Origin: Tubiluchus corallicola
Taxonomy: Eukaryota; Priapulida; Priapulimorpha; Priapulimorphida; Tubiluchidae
DNA length: 64,000 bases
Reading direction: 5' to 3'
Assembly (NCBI GenBank): GCA_030141605.1
Contig: JAQGDQ010000024.1
Location: forward strand, 451,501-515,500
The translations under genes were made by a program, and so were the position numbers. Positions within the stretch are counted from its first letter, which is position 1. The number at the start of each line of letters is the position of its first letter. This document shows positions 12,801-23,900 of the stretch, piece by piece. Under the pieces are notes generated by a model. That model was not told where the DNA came from. It did not search any database and saw only the letters and a program-made list of their open reading frames with translations.

Positions 12801-13852
12801 GCAACATTAATATGTCTGCCCAGTGTGCTCACAATAAATAGAGCTGAGTGTTGAAGGCAAAAACAAGAACTCAGAACACAATTAATAATATCTATTACTT
12901 AACTGTAACAAGAGAATGACATGTGAAGGAACGTGCTTAAACAGAGAGATTAAATGTTGAGCAATCCGATCATTTACACTTGGTAAAACCTAAGGTAAAG
13001 TAATATCCACAATGAATTTTGAAACTGGCCCTGAATACATAGCAAGCAACTTAGTAAATCAGTCAGATCAAAATTTAGTTGAGTTTTAAAGTATTGTAGT
13101 AAACACATACATACACATCAAAGGACTCTCAATCTTACGTAGAAAAACTTTACACATGCTAAACTGCACTTGTTAAACAGCTTCAGCAATTATCAATAAT
13201 TAAATCAACTGGTAAACATGAGATGCGAATATAAATTTTCGTTCTACAGTCATCACTTATTTTTACTATGAACACTGACTACATTTACATTTAAGATGAA
13301 TGTGAGTAAAAGCTCAAGCAACTTTAAAGGGTAGGTCTATATATCATGCCAGTATAATATTAATTTGGCAAAGTGCCAGGTCAACTTGACATAAGGACTC
13401 GTACATGAATAATATCCAATAAATTGACAACTTTAACTTTTATGAATTTAATGTGAGCTTTCGCTAGGCTAATTCCTCAGATGAACTATACACACCTTAG
13501 ATTTGTCATCGTGTAAACATGTGAGGGATATAAGTTTTACAAAGTTCGCCAAGACGAACTTGCTGTGAATTCCCAGTTCTGAAGCTTGCGGATAATATTT
13601 AAACACAGCTATCAGGCTATGTGAATAAGTGTGATACATCCATTGTTGTTTAACTGGTCAGCATCAAACAAGTAATGGTTACTAATACTACTGTGGAAAC
13701 GTAAAAGTAAAGATCAGCTACGATTCTACAACCTACAGCAATGAACTAAGTTAACGTTAAATAATTATCAACAACCAGTAGCTTAACATTTAATCCTATA
13801 TCTAACTTACCTGTATAGAAAACGGCAAAGGGCTTAAAGCTCCAGAACTCAT
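772..13852 (-). CDS. PK (PKM/PKLR-like): Pyruvate kinase, 5' half, with four alternative first exons (gene truncated by window edge)
   Basis: Pyruvate kinase converts phosphoenolpyruvate and ADP to pyruvate and ATP in the cytosol, the last step of glycolysis. Six shared coding exons are visible on the minus strand: 6916-7093, 6394-6485, 3296-3418, 2518-2704, 1834-1976 and 772-899. Together they encode about 283 residues with family motifs in order: [21 protein letters not shown], the active-site [53 protein letters not shown] and the KIENHEG segment with the catalytic-region lysine. The last exon ends in phase 2, and the rest of the barrel and the C-terminal domain lie off the left edge. Four possible first exons (7931-7966, 10304-10342, 10977-11075, 13811-13852) each end in phase 0 and fit the phase-0 start of exon 2. 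Vertebrate PKLR also uses alternative first exons. No frameshift or stop was seen, so the gene looks functional. Confidence 0.95.
1834..1976 (-). CDS. PK: Pyruvate kinase exon 6
   Basis: The exon encodes [19 protein letters not shown] through [19 protein letters not shown]. The best donor is GTAGGT just after the glycine codon, which gives [13 protein letters not shown] across the junction, matching the family. The overlapping GTGTAG three bases upstream would put a stop in frame. Confidence 0.93.
2518..2704 (-). CDS. PK: Pyruvate kinase exon 5 (B domain)
   Basis: The exon encodes most of the lid (B) domain, [20 protein letters not shown] through [15 protein letters not shown]. It enters in phase 0 and leaves in phase 1 at GTATGT. 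The aspartates of the IDDGL motif match the family. Confidence 0.95.
3296..3418 (-). CDS. PK: Pyruvate kinase exon 4
   Basis: Forty-one codons, phase 0 at both ends, from [16 protein letters not shown] to [26 protein letters not shown] is the hallmark that leads from the barrel into the mobile B domain. The donor is GTATAA and the acceptor TTTCTAG. Confidence 0.95.
5524..6064. mobile_element. 541-bp inverted-repeat DNA transposon (MITE), TTAA-type
   Basis: The ends are imperfect inverted repeats: GCCAGGCTTTCATG on the left and CATGAAATCCTGGC on the right. TTAA flanks the left end (5520-5523) and TTTA, one change away, the right (6065-6068). Internal sequence is rich in GTCGCAA-like words. 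No transposase frame is present. TTAA targets are used by Kolobok and piggyBac families; the family is not certain. Confidence 0.6.
6394..6485 (-). CDS. PK: Pyruvate kinase exon 3
   Basis: The exon encodes [19 protein letters not shown] followed by [12 protein letters not shown]. The Arg, Asn and Ser of RLNFSHG bind potassium and phosphate in this family. The donor is GTAAGT in phase 0. Confidence 0.95.
6916..7093 (-). CDS. PK: Pyruvate kinase exon 2 (first shared exon)
   Basis: The acceptor is TTTGCAG and the donor GTAAGT. The exon enters in phase 0 and leaves in phase 1. It encodes [18 protein letters not shown], then the start of the conserved N-terminal domain ([15 protein letters not shown]). 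It contains no ATG, so every transcript must take its start codon from an upstream exon. Confidence 0.93.
7931..7966 (-). CDS. PK: Pyruvate kinase alternative first exon 1d (most proximal)
   Basis: An ATG at 7966-7964 opens 12 codons ([12 protein letters not shown]) ending at a GTAAGA donor in phase 0. The frame is open for 16 codons upstream of the ATG, and a possible acceptor (GTGCAG) lies 50 bases upstream of the ATG. This could therefore be an internal exon carrying the start codon behind a non-coding upstream exon rather than a true transcription start. Confidence 0.5.
9520..9690. mobile_element. Short inverted-repeat element, CAGTCAAACCT family, degraded copy
   Basis: The left end, CAGTCAAACCTCTTTATACAG, resembles the ends of Tc1/pogo-type MITEs. 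The right end (TTACAAAGGGGGCGTGATAA) is the related inverse. It resembles the better kept element 300 bases downstream, and a further end-fragment lies near 23900-23945. Confidence 0.4.
9836..9976. mobile_element. Short MITE with TACAGT termini and TA target
   Basis: The left end reads TACAGTTAAATCTCTGTTATA. The right end is ATTTGACTGTA, giving inverted repeats TACAGT(T/C)AAAT. A TA at each edge fits a Tc1/mariner/pogo-type target. About 140 bp, non-coding. Confidence 0.5.
10304..10342 (-). CDS. PK: Pyruvate kinase alternative first exon 1c
   Basis: An ATG at 10342-10340 opens 13 codons ([13 protein letters not shown]), followed by a strong GTAAGTT donor at 10303. It ends in phase 0, compatible with exon 2. 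A run of ATT/ATA triplets lies just upstream of the ATG. Confidence 0.55.
10977..11075 (-). CDS. PK: Pyruvate kinase alternative first exon 1b
   Basis: An ATG at 11075-11073 opens 33 codons, [18 protein letters not shown] and onward through [11 protein letters not shown], ending in phase 0 at a GTAGTA donor. It encodes the longest of the four alternative N-termini and is rich in serine and arginine. An N-terminal phospho-site is how the vertebrate liver form is controlled; whether this arm is phosphorylated is speculation. The donor is weaker than those of 1a and 1c. Confidence 0.55.
13811..13852 (-). CDS. PK: Pyruvate kinase alternative first exon 1a (most distal)
   Basis: The open reading frame starts at ATG 13852-13850 and reads [14 protein letters not shown]. 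It is followed directly by a strong donor, GTAAGT, at 13810. The exon ends in phase 0 and so joins exon 2 in frame. The upstream sequence (about 13900-14000) is richer in G and C than its surroundings, as expected for a promoter and 5' UTR. No transcript evidence is available, so use of this exon is inferred from reading frame and donor only. Confidence 0.6.
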
Positions 13853-15838
13853 TTTAAATGTGACTATGGAGCTAACAATTAGAAAATTTCCGTCAAAATA
13901 TTCAACATCGGAAAGGCTCCACGTCCAAGAATAGATACAGCAGGCACCCAAGCTCCAAAAATACTATGCGACGCTAGCGGCATCGAACGGGATCGGGAAC
14001 AGCCTGCAGGCTGTAGAAAAAACATGCAAAAGCTCATTTTTAAACTATTTTTGAGCATCGCTAGATACCTAGTAACGGCCTGGGTAAGCCTACTTACAGT
14101 GACAAATTTTATTTTCAAAATGTATCTCATGTAGTTAAAGTTTAAAATTCCTGATACACAGTAATTAGACTGCAATAACGACGTCAATTAACTTAATTAC
14201 TTCTTTATCTGCATTTTAGAGGCAATCATAATCCGTAAAATTTTGCGCATAAATTCACATCAATAATTCGTAGCCTGTCGGCCAGACGGTACCACAATAA
14301 CAGTTAAAAAAACCACAACATGTATTTTATACGACTAATTATTGTAACGTTAATTCGTCACAACTCACAACAATTAATAATTAAGAACAGCCTTCAAGCC
14401 CTTAATTGATATAAAAACCGCTTTAATTTCATATTTTAACTATTTTAGGCGAGCCTACATTTCATACATAGTCTGTGCATAGTTCACGTAGGCCTAGTTT
14501 GTGCACAACTTTCAATTATTATAAACAACAAAATAAATAATGTAATATTAAATGAAGTATTGCAACGATACAATCCGCTACGAAACCAGCAAAAGACAGA
14601 ACAATACACTAGACTTAATTTTTATTACACTAAGCAGTTGTGAGTCCTAGTCCTAAAGGACTTAAAACGCGAGATAGATTCGGGCTGGCTTATATAGGTC
14701 TGTTTTCCAAAAAAAGTGTTTCACAGAAAAAACATTTTCCAGAAAAATAACTACCCAGAAAAAAATTGCCAAAAAACCTTCTCTCCCTCCCTCTTCCTTG
14801 CTGTCTCTTTCCCGTCTTTCCCTGCTCCTCTAAAAAGGATTTATTACATTTTTTCTAAATTTTATTTTCAATGAAATGACAGCTCTAGAAAAACTTTTCT
14901 GGGAAATAGGTTTTTCTGACATAATTGTTTTCTATGAATTTTTTCAGGGATTTTTTTTTCGGCAAAAACTTTCTAGGAAAATGCTCCTCTGGGAAAGCGA
15001 TCGAGTTTACCCTATTCAGACTACGTAATTAATTATGTTGGATTCACGCGTCGAGCAACATGAGCAAAATGTTCTCCTATTTATCAGTTTGCCCCTGTTT
15101 TCAGCTTGTAGAGACTGTAATATAAATAGGCTTCCCTCGAGTCTTGCATATACTAAACCTGCGAGTCTTGCACATTCTAAACTCATGTGTAAACGCGTCC
15201 ACCGTCTATACTCTATACCCTACAAGTGAATTAGCTGATCGACGACTGGGTTCAGTACTTGTGTTAACGCAAAAAACAACGTTGGCAGCAGCTATCCAAA
15301 TTCACAAGAAATTTGACCTAAACTTTAAATAGCTAAGTTGTTGCGGCGAAGTTCTTTCAACAGTCAATTATTTTTACCAGCTTTTGCTCAACACAAGTCA
15401 GTATTTGAAGAGTTATTTTTCTGTTTACTAAACAAGATAGTATTCAAACTCTACTCCAGAACAAAACGCGACCAGATGATCAATGTTCTAAACCAAAGCG
15501 GTATAACGACCACCGCCAAGCCGCAAAACGTCCTGCAAAAACACTGCAGCCCCAGCAGTGAATACTTTTTTTATTTTGCAATCTAATGGTCTAATCAAAA
15601 AGACGAGTTAGATATTCTCAATAAATCAATATATCTGCACAGCTATACAAGAACGGACGCTCATGGGCGTTCTTTCATCATCGCCGTTTAGTATCGATCG
15701 GACCAATTAAATTCTGTGCGAAATATCGATCAACTAGAGAAAACGGAATGGCAATTACAAAAACACGAAAAAAGAATAGGTAGCTCCTGCTAAAAACGGT
15801 CGAGATTAAATGCAATAAGGATAACCAAAAAACTTCCT

Positions 15839-16098
<260 letters not shown>

Positions 16099-16254
16099 CA
16101 GAAGGGGGAGAGAGCGGCAGAGGAAAAAGACAACTGCTGCCATATTTTTACTGAAGCCACTGAGATCGATCAAGCGGGTCAAGCATTCTTATATCATGTT
16201 ATATACAAGTGCTGTATAGTAAACTAATACGCTTTAGAATACACTGTAGATAGT

Positions 16255-16312
16255 TTATATATTATATATAGTATATATATATATATATATTATTATTATG
16301 TATATGTATATA
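16255..16312. repeat. (TA)n-rich microsatellite
   Basis: Alternating TATA with short interruptions, close to the (GA)n run. Confidence 0.85.
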
Positions 16313-16348
16313 TACCATAGATGGTAGAGTAAGACAACATACAGTTTA

Positions 16349-16448
16349 AAGTTGATGATTAAAATCCACGCTTCATTGTATAACATCACGTTATGCATAA
16401 GTTGATGATTAAAACCCACGCTTCATTGTATAACATCACGCTATGCAT
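16349..16448. repeat. Tandem duplication, 2 x 50 bp
   Basis: Two adjacent copies of a 50-base unit beginning AAGTTGATGATTAAAA and ending TATGCAT. They differ at two positions (ATCC/ACCC and GTT/GCT). Confidence 0.9.
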
Positions 16449-17330
16449 ATTCTCTTTTTGCAATGCAGTTTCTCTTTAGGGGACAGGTAATCACAAAGCA
16501 ATTACACAATTATGTTTCTTAAAAGCCAAACAAAAAACTCTGTAGAATATCTTCATACTTTATATTGATGAATGATTTTACAAAAATTATTCATACAAAG
16601 GATTTATAAAGCTATTACAAAAGAACAACTGCAAATCAAAACAAATATCACAGTTATCAGGAACGTGATCAATGATCGACTAAATGAAATGGATACAAAT
16701 TGCAATACATTATGATCTCTATAAATAATTTCAGATGCAAAGGAACACACAGCATACCTTCATTTACGTATTATAATATAAACCATAATAAATTAAAAGA
16801 TGTTCACTTGAATAATAACAGCCAACATCTTTGCAAATCGTTGATTATGCTTAATACACACTGCTCTGGAGAAAAAAGTGCAATTTTTACAAAGAATTCA
16901 AAGATTTCTTGCAACTTCTTTTTTTTAAAAAAAAATTTAGAAGGACACAACTGCCTTGCACATTAAGTATAAATTTGCTGACAAATATACACATATATAA
17001 TAAAAGACAGCCCATGTACAAAACAAATTCTCTTTATTAAAAGATTTCCATCATTTTTAATTCTGGCTCAAAGCTGCAATAATTATGCGAGCAAATAAAA
17101 ATTTGTCATCGTTATTGTCATCATACTTACTAGCATTTACAATTTACAGTAAATTCCACAAGCTTGCTTACATAACTACATGCTTACTGTATGTTTGTGT
17201 ATGTGTAGACTCTAGGCCTTTATATACTGTTCGTTTTCTATAATTCTTGCATAACGTATGAATGATTAGTCCAATTACAATAATGACTTTTAAACTCTTG
17301 TATCATTTAACTTATTATATGTATAATATC

Positions 17331-17347
17331 TTTATTCGTACTTTATT
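17331..17347 (-). terminator. Candidate poly(A) signals of AP4E1
   Basis: Two AATAAA hexamers on the minus strand (17336-17331 and 17347-17342) lie about 250 bases past the AP4E1 stop codon. This supports an end of the transcript here rather than further ear-coding exons. Confidence 0.5.
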
Positions 17348-17589
17348 TGTATACTTTGAGTTAGTGTGTTAAGTTAAAAACTAGTATTGATTTAACATTT
17401 AAATTTTAAACTTTGCAGACTCCGTCTTTCAACGTGGATAGCACATACTAACCACACCGACATAAAAATATTTAAAACGAGATTTGTGTAAATTCAATTG
17501 GTACACATCTCCATTATACGCATACATCTCCAATAGTTTGCCTATTCAACAGCAAATAAGTAAGTATATGTCTACAAATTATTATTATG

Positions 17590-17913
17590 TCAAGAAGAAT
17601 CTGACATGTTCCAGAATGGCACTTCCTCACCTGGTTTATTATCATTTAATACGCTATGACTAGATTTATTTGTTTCACTTGAAAATAATAAAACCTCTTC
17701 TGCCACATCCATATCACCCAGAGATAAAGACTGACCAAAAGAAGCAGGTGATGCCCAGAATCCCTCTGATCTATACAGTGATTTACTTTGAACAGAATCC
17801 CTAGTGAGTTCATTGTTTTCAGCATCCAGGCCAGCAAAAAGGCTGCTCGCTAATGCTTGCCTTTCCCGCTGTGCCAGAGGTGAGACAGGGTTCTGAACAG
17901 CCGCTTCCACTGT
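17590..17913 (-). CDS. AP4E1: AP4E1 terminal exon 15 (hinge end and stop)
   Basis: The exon encodes TVEAAVQNPVSPLAQRERQ, the conserved LASSLFAGL motif and about 80 further residues to PFWNMSDSS and a stop. A good-looking donor (CCAG|GTGAGG) lies 15 codons before the stop. No exon resembling the epsilon ear could be found downstream before 14 kb, and poly(A) signals follow about 250 bases after the stop. Confidence 0.88.
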   Translation of the reverse strand, partial: TVEAAVQNPVSPLAQRERQALASSLFAGLDAENNELTRDSVQSKSLYRSEGFWASPASFGQSLSLGDMDVAEEVLLFSSETNKSSHSVLNDNKPGEEVPFWNMSDSS

Positions 17914-20900
17914 CTAAATAAATAATTAAGTACATGAAAGAACATTTTTATAACTTGGTTGAGATTTTAGCTCACTTTGAACTGTAGAAACACTTCTAAT
18001 AATCTCATCTGAGATGCTTATTAGTATAATAGATGCTACTAGTACAATATTAATATCAAAATCCCCTTTAAAAATGTAGCATTTATTTACTTTTAGTATA
18101 TACCTAACATTTTATTTACTAAACTTAATTACCAAGAGACGTATATTATACCATCCACCCTCTTCGGCAAGGCCAATCAGTTATAGTCCTAGCTGCGTTG
18201 AAAACCAGCAATAAAGCATCTAATGTGCATTATCACTTACCTTATTAGTAATACTTTGTACTAGTGAGTATCTATTGATGTTTCAAACCAAAGCAATTTA
18301 GTTACAAGAAAAAAAAACTGTTACAAATATACAGATGCAAATTTAAGGAAAATTCGGGATAGAGCTACTTTAAACACTCACATTTGCTTTTTTCTGATTG
18401 GACAATTTACTATGTTTTAGACGGCTTGATGAAGCTTTGGACGAAACAATGCCATCTCTGCTCCAAACCTTCTTAACACGTGTCCCACCCAGACCACTGA
18501 AAATAACAAAATGACAAAAATAAAAGATTTCTTGTAGCACTAAATAAAATCAAATGTGACCATGTGACTTTTGACCATTTAAGCAAACGCACTTGTGCAA
18601 TATTTACATAAAAATTCTAATTAGCAAATTAGATCCTACGTAGAAAATGTTCAAGTAGTTCAAGATCCAAGACCGTCAGTAGAAAAAAGAATTAGTTCAT
18701 GTTTGAAGTTCTAATTTGACATACTGTTATAGTACGTATTCTAAACAAGGTTACTTCAAACAATCATTTATCAACTTACCTAATCCATCTTCTTACATGA
18801 AGTGTAGCTTAAGTATTGTAACAATAATAGGTTTTCACAAATCTAGTAATTTACCTTTTTCCAGTTTCTAAGATATATCAGTACATGAATGTCTACATGT
18901 ATGAGTAGGTGATTAAACTGCCAATGCAGCATTAATGTTTAGTGCATAGTGTTGGCAAAAGGTAGCATTCTGTTTAATGGTCAGCTGCAGAAATCTACCG
19001 AGATGGTATCTGCACTTTTAAACTGATGAAATTTTAACATACTCTACCTGATGCACCTTACATTACAACCTAACAGGTGTTGACCGTTAATGAACAGCAA
19101 TCTTTGCTGCATAAAAATTATTAAAATGTTGTCTTCATATGAGGGCGAGTGGATCCAGTAACAACAATGCAAATCTCGAAGAAAAATTATTTAGCAATAA
19201 ATTATTTTTAATTTATAATATTTAACTACAATATTTATAATATAAAATTTTTAATGCAATTAAACAGAAGCAACAGCTATTGTGAAGAATTTGTTAGACT
19301 GAACGGCAGTGGACAACACGAGATAGCTTCAAATGTGAATTTGTAATTCCCATTTCAAGTAGCTGTTACTAGCTTATTTATAAGCACACTATACATTTAT
19401 AGCTTTATTAATTCGTGAAAATACCATTTTATAGTAATAAAGGTGCATTGCATATTAATGACAAGCAATTAAGTCATTATTTGCAATACAACAATCACAA
19501 ACAGGTACACTTCACACAGCTTTATCCATAATTATACTTGTGTGCAGTACTTTCAGTTACTGTTTTCAAACCGTTTTAACGTCAGCTTTACACAAAAGCA
19601 GAAATTTTTTCAACTAATTTTTAATTATAAACAAATATCAAACCTTGTACAAGCTGGCATTTCAGAAACAGACTTATTAGACCTGAAAGAGGTAGACAAT
19701 GTGGAGGAACTGGATTCTAATGTTGAATGTGGCTCAGTCATTTGGTGAACAGTCTTGGATGCTGCACTTGGAGTCACTGACAGCATTTGGCTGGGTTTAA
19801 CAATGCGTAAGCTTCGAGGCTTGTAAGGTTCACTTCCTGAAGTCAGCGATTCAGCTACATACTGATCCAGAAATGACAACGTAAAATCCATCTAGTAAAT
19901 CAAAATAAAATCCATCTATTACATCAAAATAACTGATACAGGAAGATCCCCACATAATTTAAATACCCTAACCCTAACCCTGTCCCTAACCCAAACTCTA
20001 ACCCCAATCCGCTTCACGAACCAATTTCTTGTGTGTGGCGAATTGCAAACTTTATCCCTATGTATAATGTATATGAATGTCATGTGCATTGAGCTGGTAA
20101 CACAATTACGTACATGTACATAATTATTACTAAACTGAAACTGCGGTGTTCAACTACTTTCAGATATTCAAAGATTTTTTCTTACGAAAACTGATTAAGT
20201 TATCTTAAAGGAAACAAGGATAGAAACAGAAACCCCCCAAAACTTGTTTAAATCAAATAGGCATAGTCATCGTAGTAGTAGTCATACTATTACTAGAAAG
20301 TTTAAATCTACAAAATTTTAAATTTCTGTTCTTACTTTATGGAACTACTAAAACTAAAATGTAATAACATAAAACTTACCTCCTTTATTTCAGGTCTCAA
20401 CAACAGATTTTGACAATTTTCATCTGTGATATGGCTTAGAAAGCTTTGCAATTCATCTACCTAAAGTTTTGGCATACAAAGTTTAAAAGAAAAACATGCT
20501 AAATAAAATTCAATAGCAACATATCATCTTTTTTAGTACCACGATAAACAGTTTGAATCAAACTAGCCGCAGTTATTATGAGAAGACTCACTAAATAATA
20601 AACAAACTATTCTTCAAACAAAAGTGTATAAAGCATAATTACTGCACGTTCATACATTATCAGTTACACAGAATTAATCCTAGTTTAATCCAACATCTTT
20701 TTATGGCAAATTTCTTTAATGTTATTAAAAAAATGCTCACAATATAGTTATTTTTACGCAAATGAACTGTAAAATTCCGAAATGCTCAAAAACTTGACAT
20801 GTCAGCAGAAACCACATGTTAATAAATCTACTAAGTTATAATAAATTTAAGAAATTACAAAAGACACTAAAAATTAGTAATGAATGTTTTTATGATTATA

Positions 20901-23900
20901 AACAGATTTGAGTTACCTCAAGTAACGAGGGATTTACATTATGGGAAATTTCGTTGACAGTATTAAAAATGCTTGCAATCTTGCAACAATTATTATTGCC
21001 CAAAAAATTGTAAAAATTGTGAATTGTTCATTTACTTGATATAACAGCAGTAACAAGATGTTAACAAAAATTCGGCATTTAAAAACGTCACTCAACGTCA
21101 CTTCGCAAGACATTAAAATACGGTACGTTTTTATTACATGTATTATAAACAAGGTCGACTTACCTCATGTAATGAGCTTTTCACATTTTCCAAATCCTTT
21201 ACAAAGATATCTCGCTCTGCTTGGTTACAGTGGAGTGCAATTCTTCTGACTGAATTAAGGCAAACAGACTGTAAGGAAGTTGAGCTTCCATCATTTACTT
21301 GAGAAATGAGAAGAGATACCGCACTACGCTTTTCGTCATCATCACACCAGTCTGCACATTCGCCCATAACCTAAATCCGATAAGCTGATAATGTAATTCA
21401 GTTATATGATCAAATCTAATTAAAGTCAAATTTTTATAGTACTATCAGAGAACAATATTGATGTACATTTAACGTATTTTTTAACTTAAATGTTGATCAT
21501 TTATTTGTTACTCCGTAAACAGCTGTAAGTGTCTCTAAAATTTCTAACGTCACCAACATTCAAGTAGCATTCAAATACATTTCGTAGATGCACTAAACTA
21601 GGAAAACTTTTAATAGCTTCAGTTCAATTAGCTAGTATCACTTCAGTCAAACATTAAACAAGCACCAAAAATGTCAGCTTGTTAAAATTGTCAAAATCTG
21701 TTGTTGAGACATGAAACAAAGGAGGTAAGTTTTATGTTATTACGTTTTAGTTTTAGTAGTTCCATAACGTAAGAACAGAAACTTAAAATTTTGTAAATTT
21801 TAACTTTCTAGTGATAGTATGACTACTACAACTATGACTATGCCTGCTACAAAATTAATTTGATTTAGACAAGTTTTGGGGGTTTCTGTTTCTATCCTTG
21901 TTTCCTTTAAGATAACTTAATCAGTTTTCGTAAGAAAAAATCTTTGAATAACTGAAAGTAGTTGAACACCGCAGTTTCAGTTTAGTAATAATTATGGACC
22001 AAATATTAAAGCCACAGATATTTTATAGAATACATCTTATGCATAAAACCTACCCAGGCCGAAAACTGCAAGAGTCGATCTGGAACTTTTTCCTCTGCTA
22101 GGAATTTCTTGAATTCATTAAATGCGAAAACTTTGAGGTCTTTGTCTCCACCTTCAACAATACTATAAACAGCATCCACAGTGTCTTGTGGCATAAACAA
22201 ATCAGCTTTCAGCATGATGTAATTAACTGCTTTCAAGTGCCATTGTTTGCTTGGCGCATGGCTGTCGACAATTCGACACAAACTTGAGGTAACAAAACTA
22301 CGAAAGTAATCGTCACTCGACTGGCCAAGCAACAAGGTTATTTTGTTACAAACTGCATTGATGTTCGTCGAATTAACGATTCTGCTCAAAAGCTCAACTG
22401 TCTGAAATGAGAAAAACACAAGAGTATACACATATTATGAAATAACTAACTTTGTATATTAATAAGGCTTATACCTCTGCATGCATTCATAGTAAAAGAA
22501 AATGTGGGCAAAAAGAATGTATTGAATTTTTTAATTTGATTTGAATATGAATGGGGTGGAATTTTGAATTGAATTGATTTTTTATTCAATTTTATAATAC
22601 AATAAGTGTTAGTGTTTACAATAATAAGTCAGAAAGAAAGACAGGGCGAAGAAAAACCATGCGGTCGTCGAATGTACACCCTTAAAAAATTAAGTTTAAC
22701 ATCAGTATTTCCACATTTTTAACATACTGATCACTATGATACAGTGAATAATGAGCTCCATTAAGAATGTCAAAATATCAACAATAAACTTTATTTCACA
22801 TTCCTTCATTGAATAACTGTCATTGCAATATACTAAAGCTTGTAACAAAAACTGACCACGAATTGCTGAGCAACCATAAAGATACTCCAAAAATTTCAGC
22901 ATGCAAACTCAAAGTTTTAATTCAGAAATTTCCAGCAATCTTTACATGATTTGTTACACGTCATTTAATGAATTACTAAAATATTTATATACACGAAACA
23001 CTAAATGATTAGAATATGGAATGCATCTGAGAAAAAGCCAATGATAACATGACTACACTCACCATTCTCTTTATAGTTTCATCAGGATGGTCTAAACAGT
23101 CAAGAATGACATTCTGATATTCTAGTGCATAGGATGGTTGCACATGTTGTACTATATAGGATAAACTCTTGATTCCTAAATACAACAGTTAGTTCAATTA
23201 TTCAAAAGTTAAGAAAACAAAATTATTTAAAAATTAGAGCTTTTTAAAGATTAAAAAACCATTTTTAAAGATTCTCAGTCATTTTGGCCCCATCAGTGAA
23301 ATTAATTTACAAGTCATTTTGAAGATGAAATTAAAGCTAATACATACGACTAATAAAACACCAAAATTGGCCCACTTTTCATACTTTAAACGTTACATAG
23401 TAAACATTATTTTAATTTTTAATAAAATAAATTGCAAGATAAAGCCAGATTTGCTACAGACAAATTTGTAGTAGGCTAACAATCTACTTACTATAAGCAT
23501 ACAATGACAACCTTATCAGAACAGATATGGCAGCAGTGTGAAGACATTTAAGAAAACAGTTAGAAAATATTGCTCTGCCTGGGTGAACAGCAAAGTACTG
23601 CATGCGCTCACATGAAAGTTTTACATGCAATAAGTTGGAAAACGAAACTTTGAATAATTTCACATTAAAGTAAGTGTACAGTGATTCAATATTTTCGATC
23701 CTTGAGTTTATACAGTTACCTCAAACTTTGATACCTTATTTCAAAAGCGACAGAAAGTGAAATTCTTAGCATTTACAAAAAGCAATAAATGTTAGAATGA
23801 CTAACCTAGTCATTCCTATTCACTGCGTCTTATTTTACAATAAGATGTGCTACATACGCAAGAAGGTGTGTCCCTCGGCTATTTATGATTATCCATTATA

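Noticed and set aside
14700-15010. A possible inverted-repeat element with TTTTCCAGAAAA words
   Set aside because: The arms are too degenerate and low in complexity to define ends or a target duplication.
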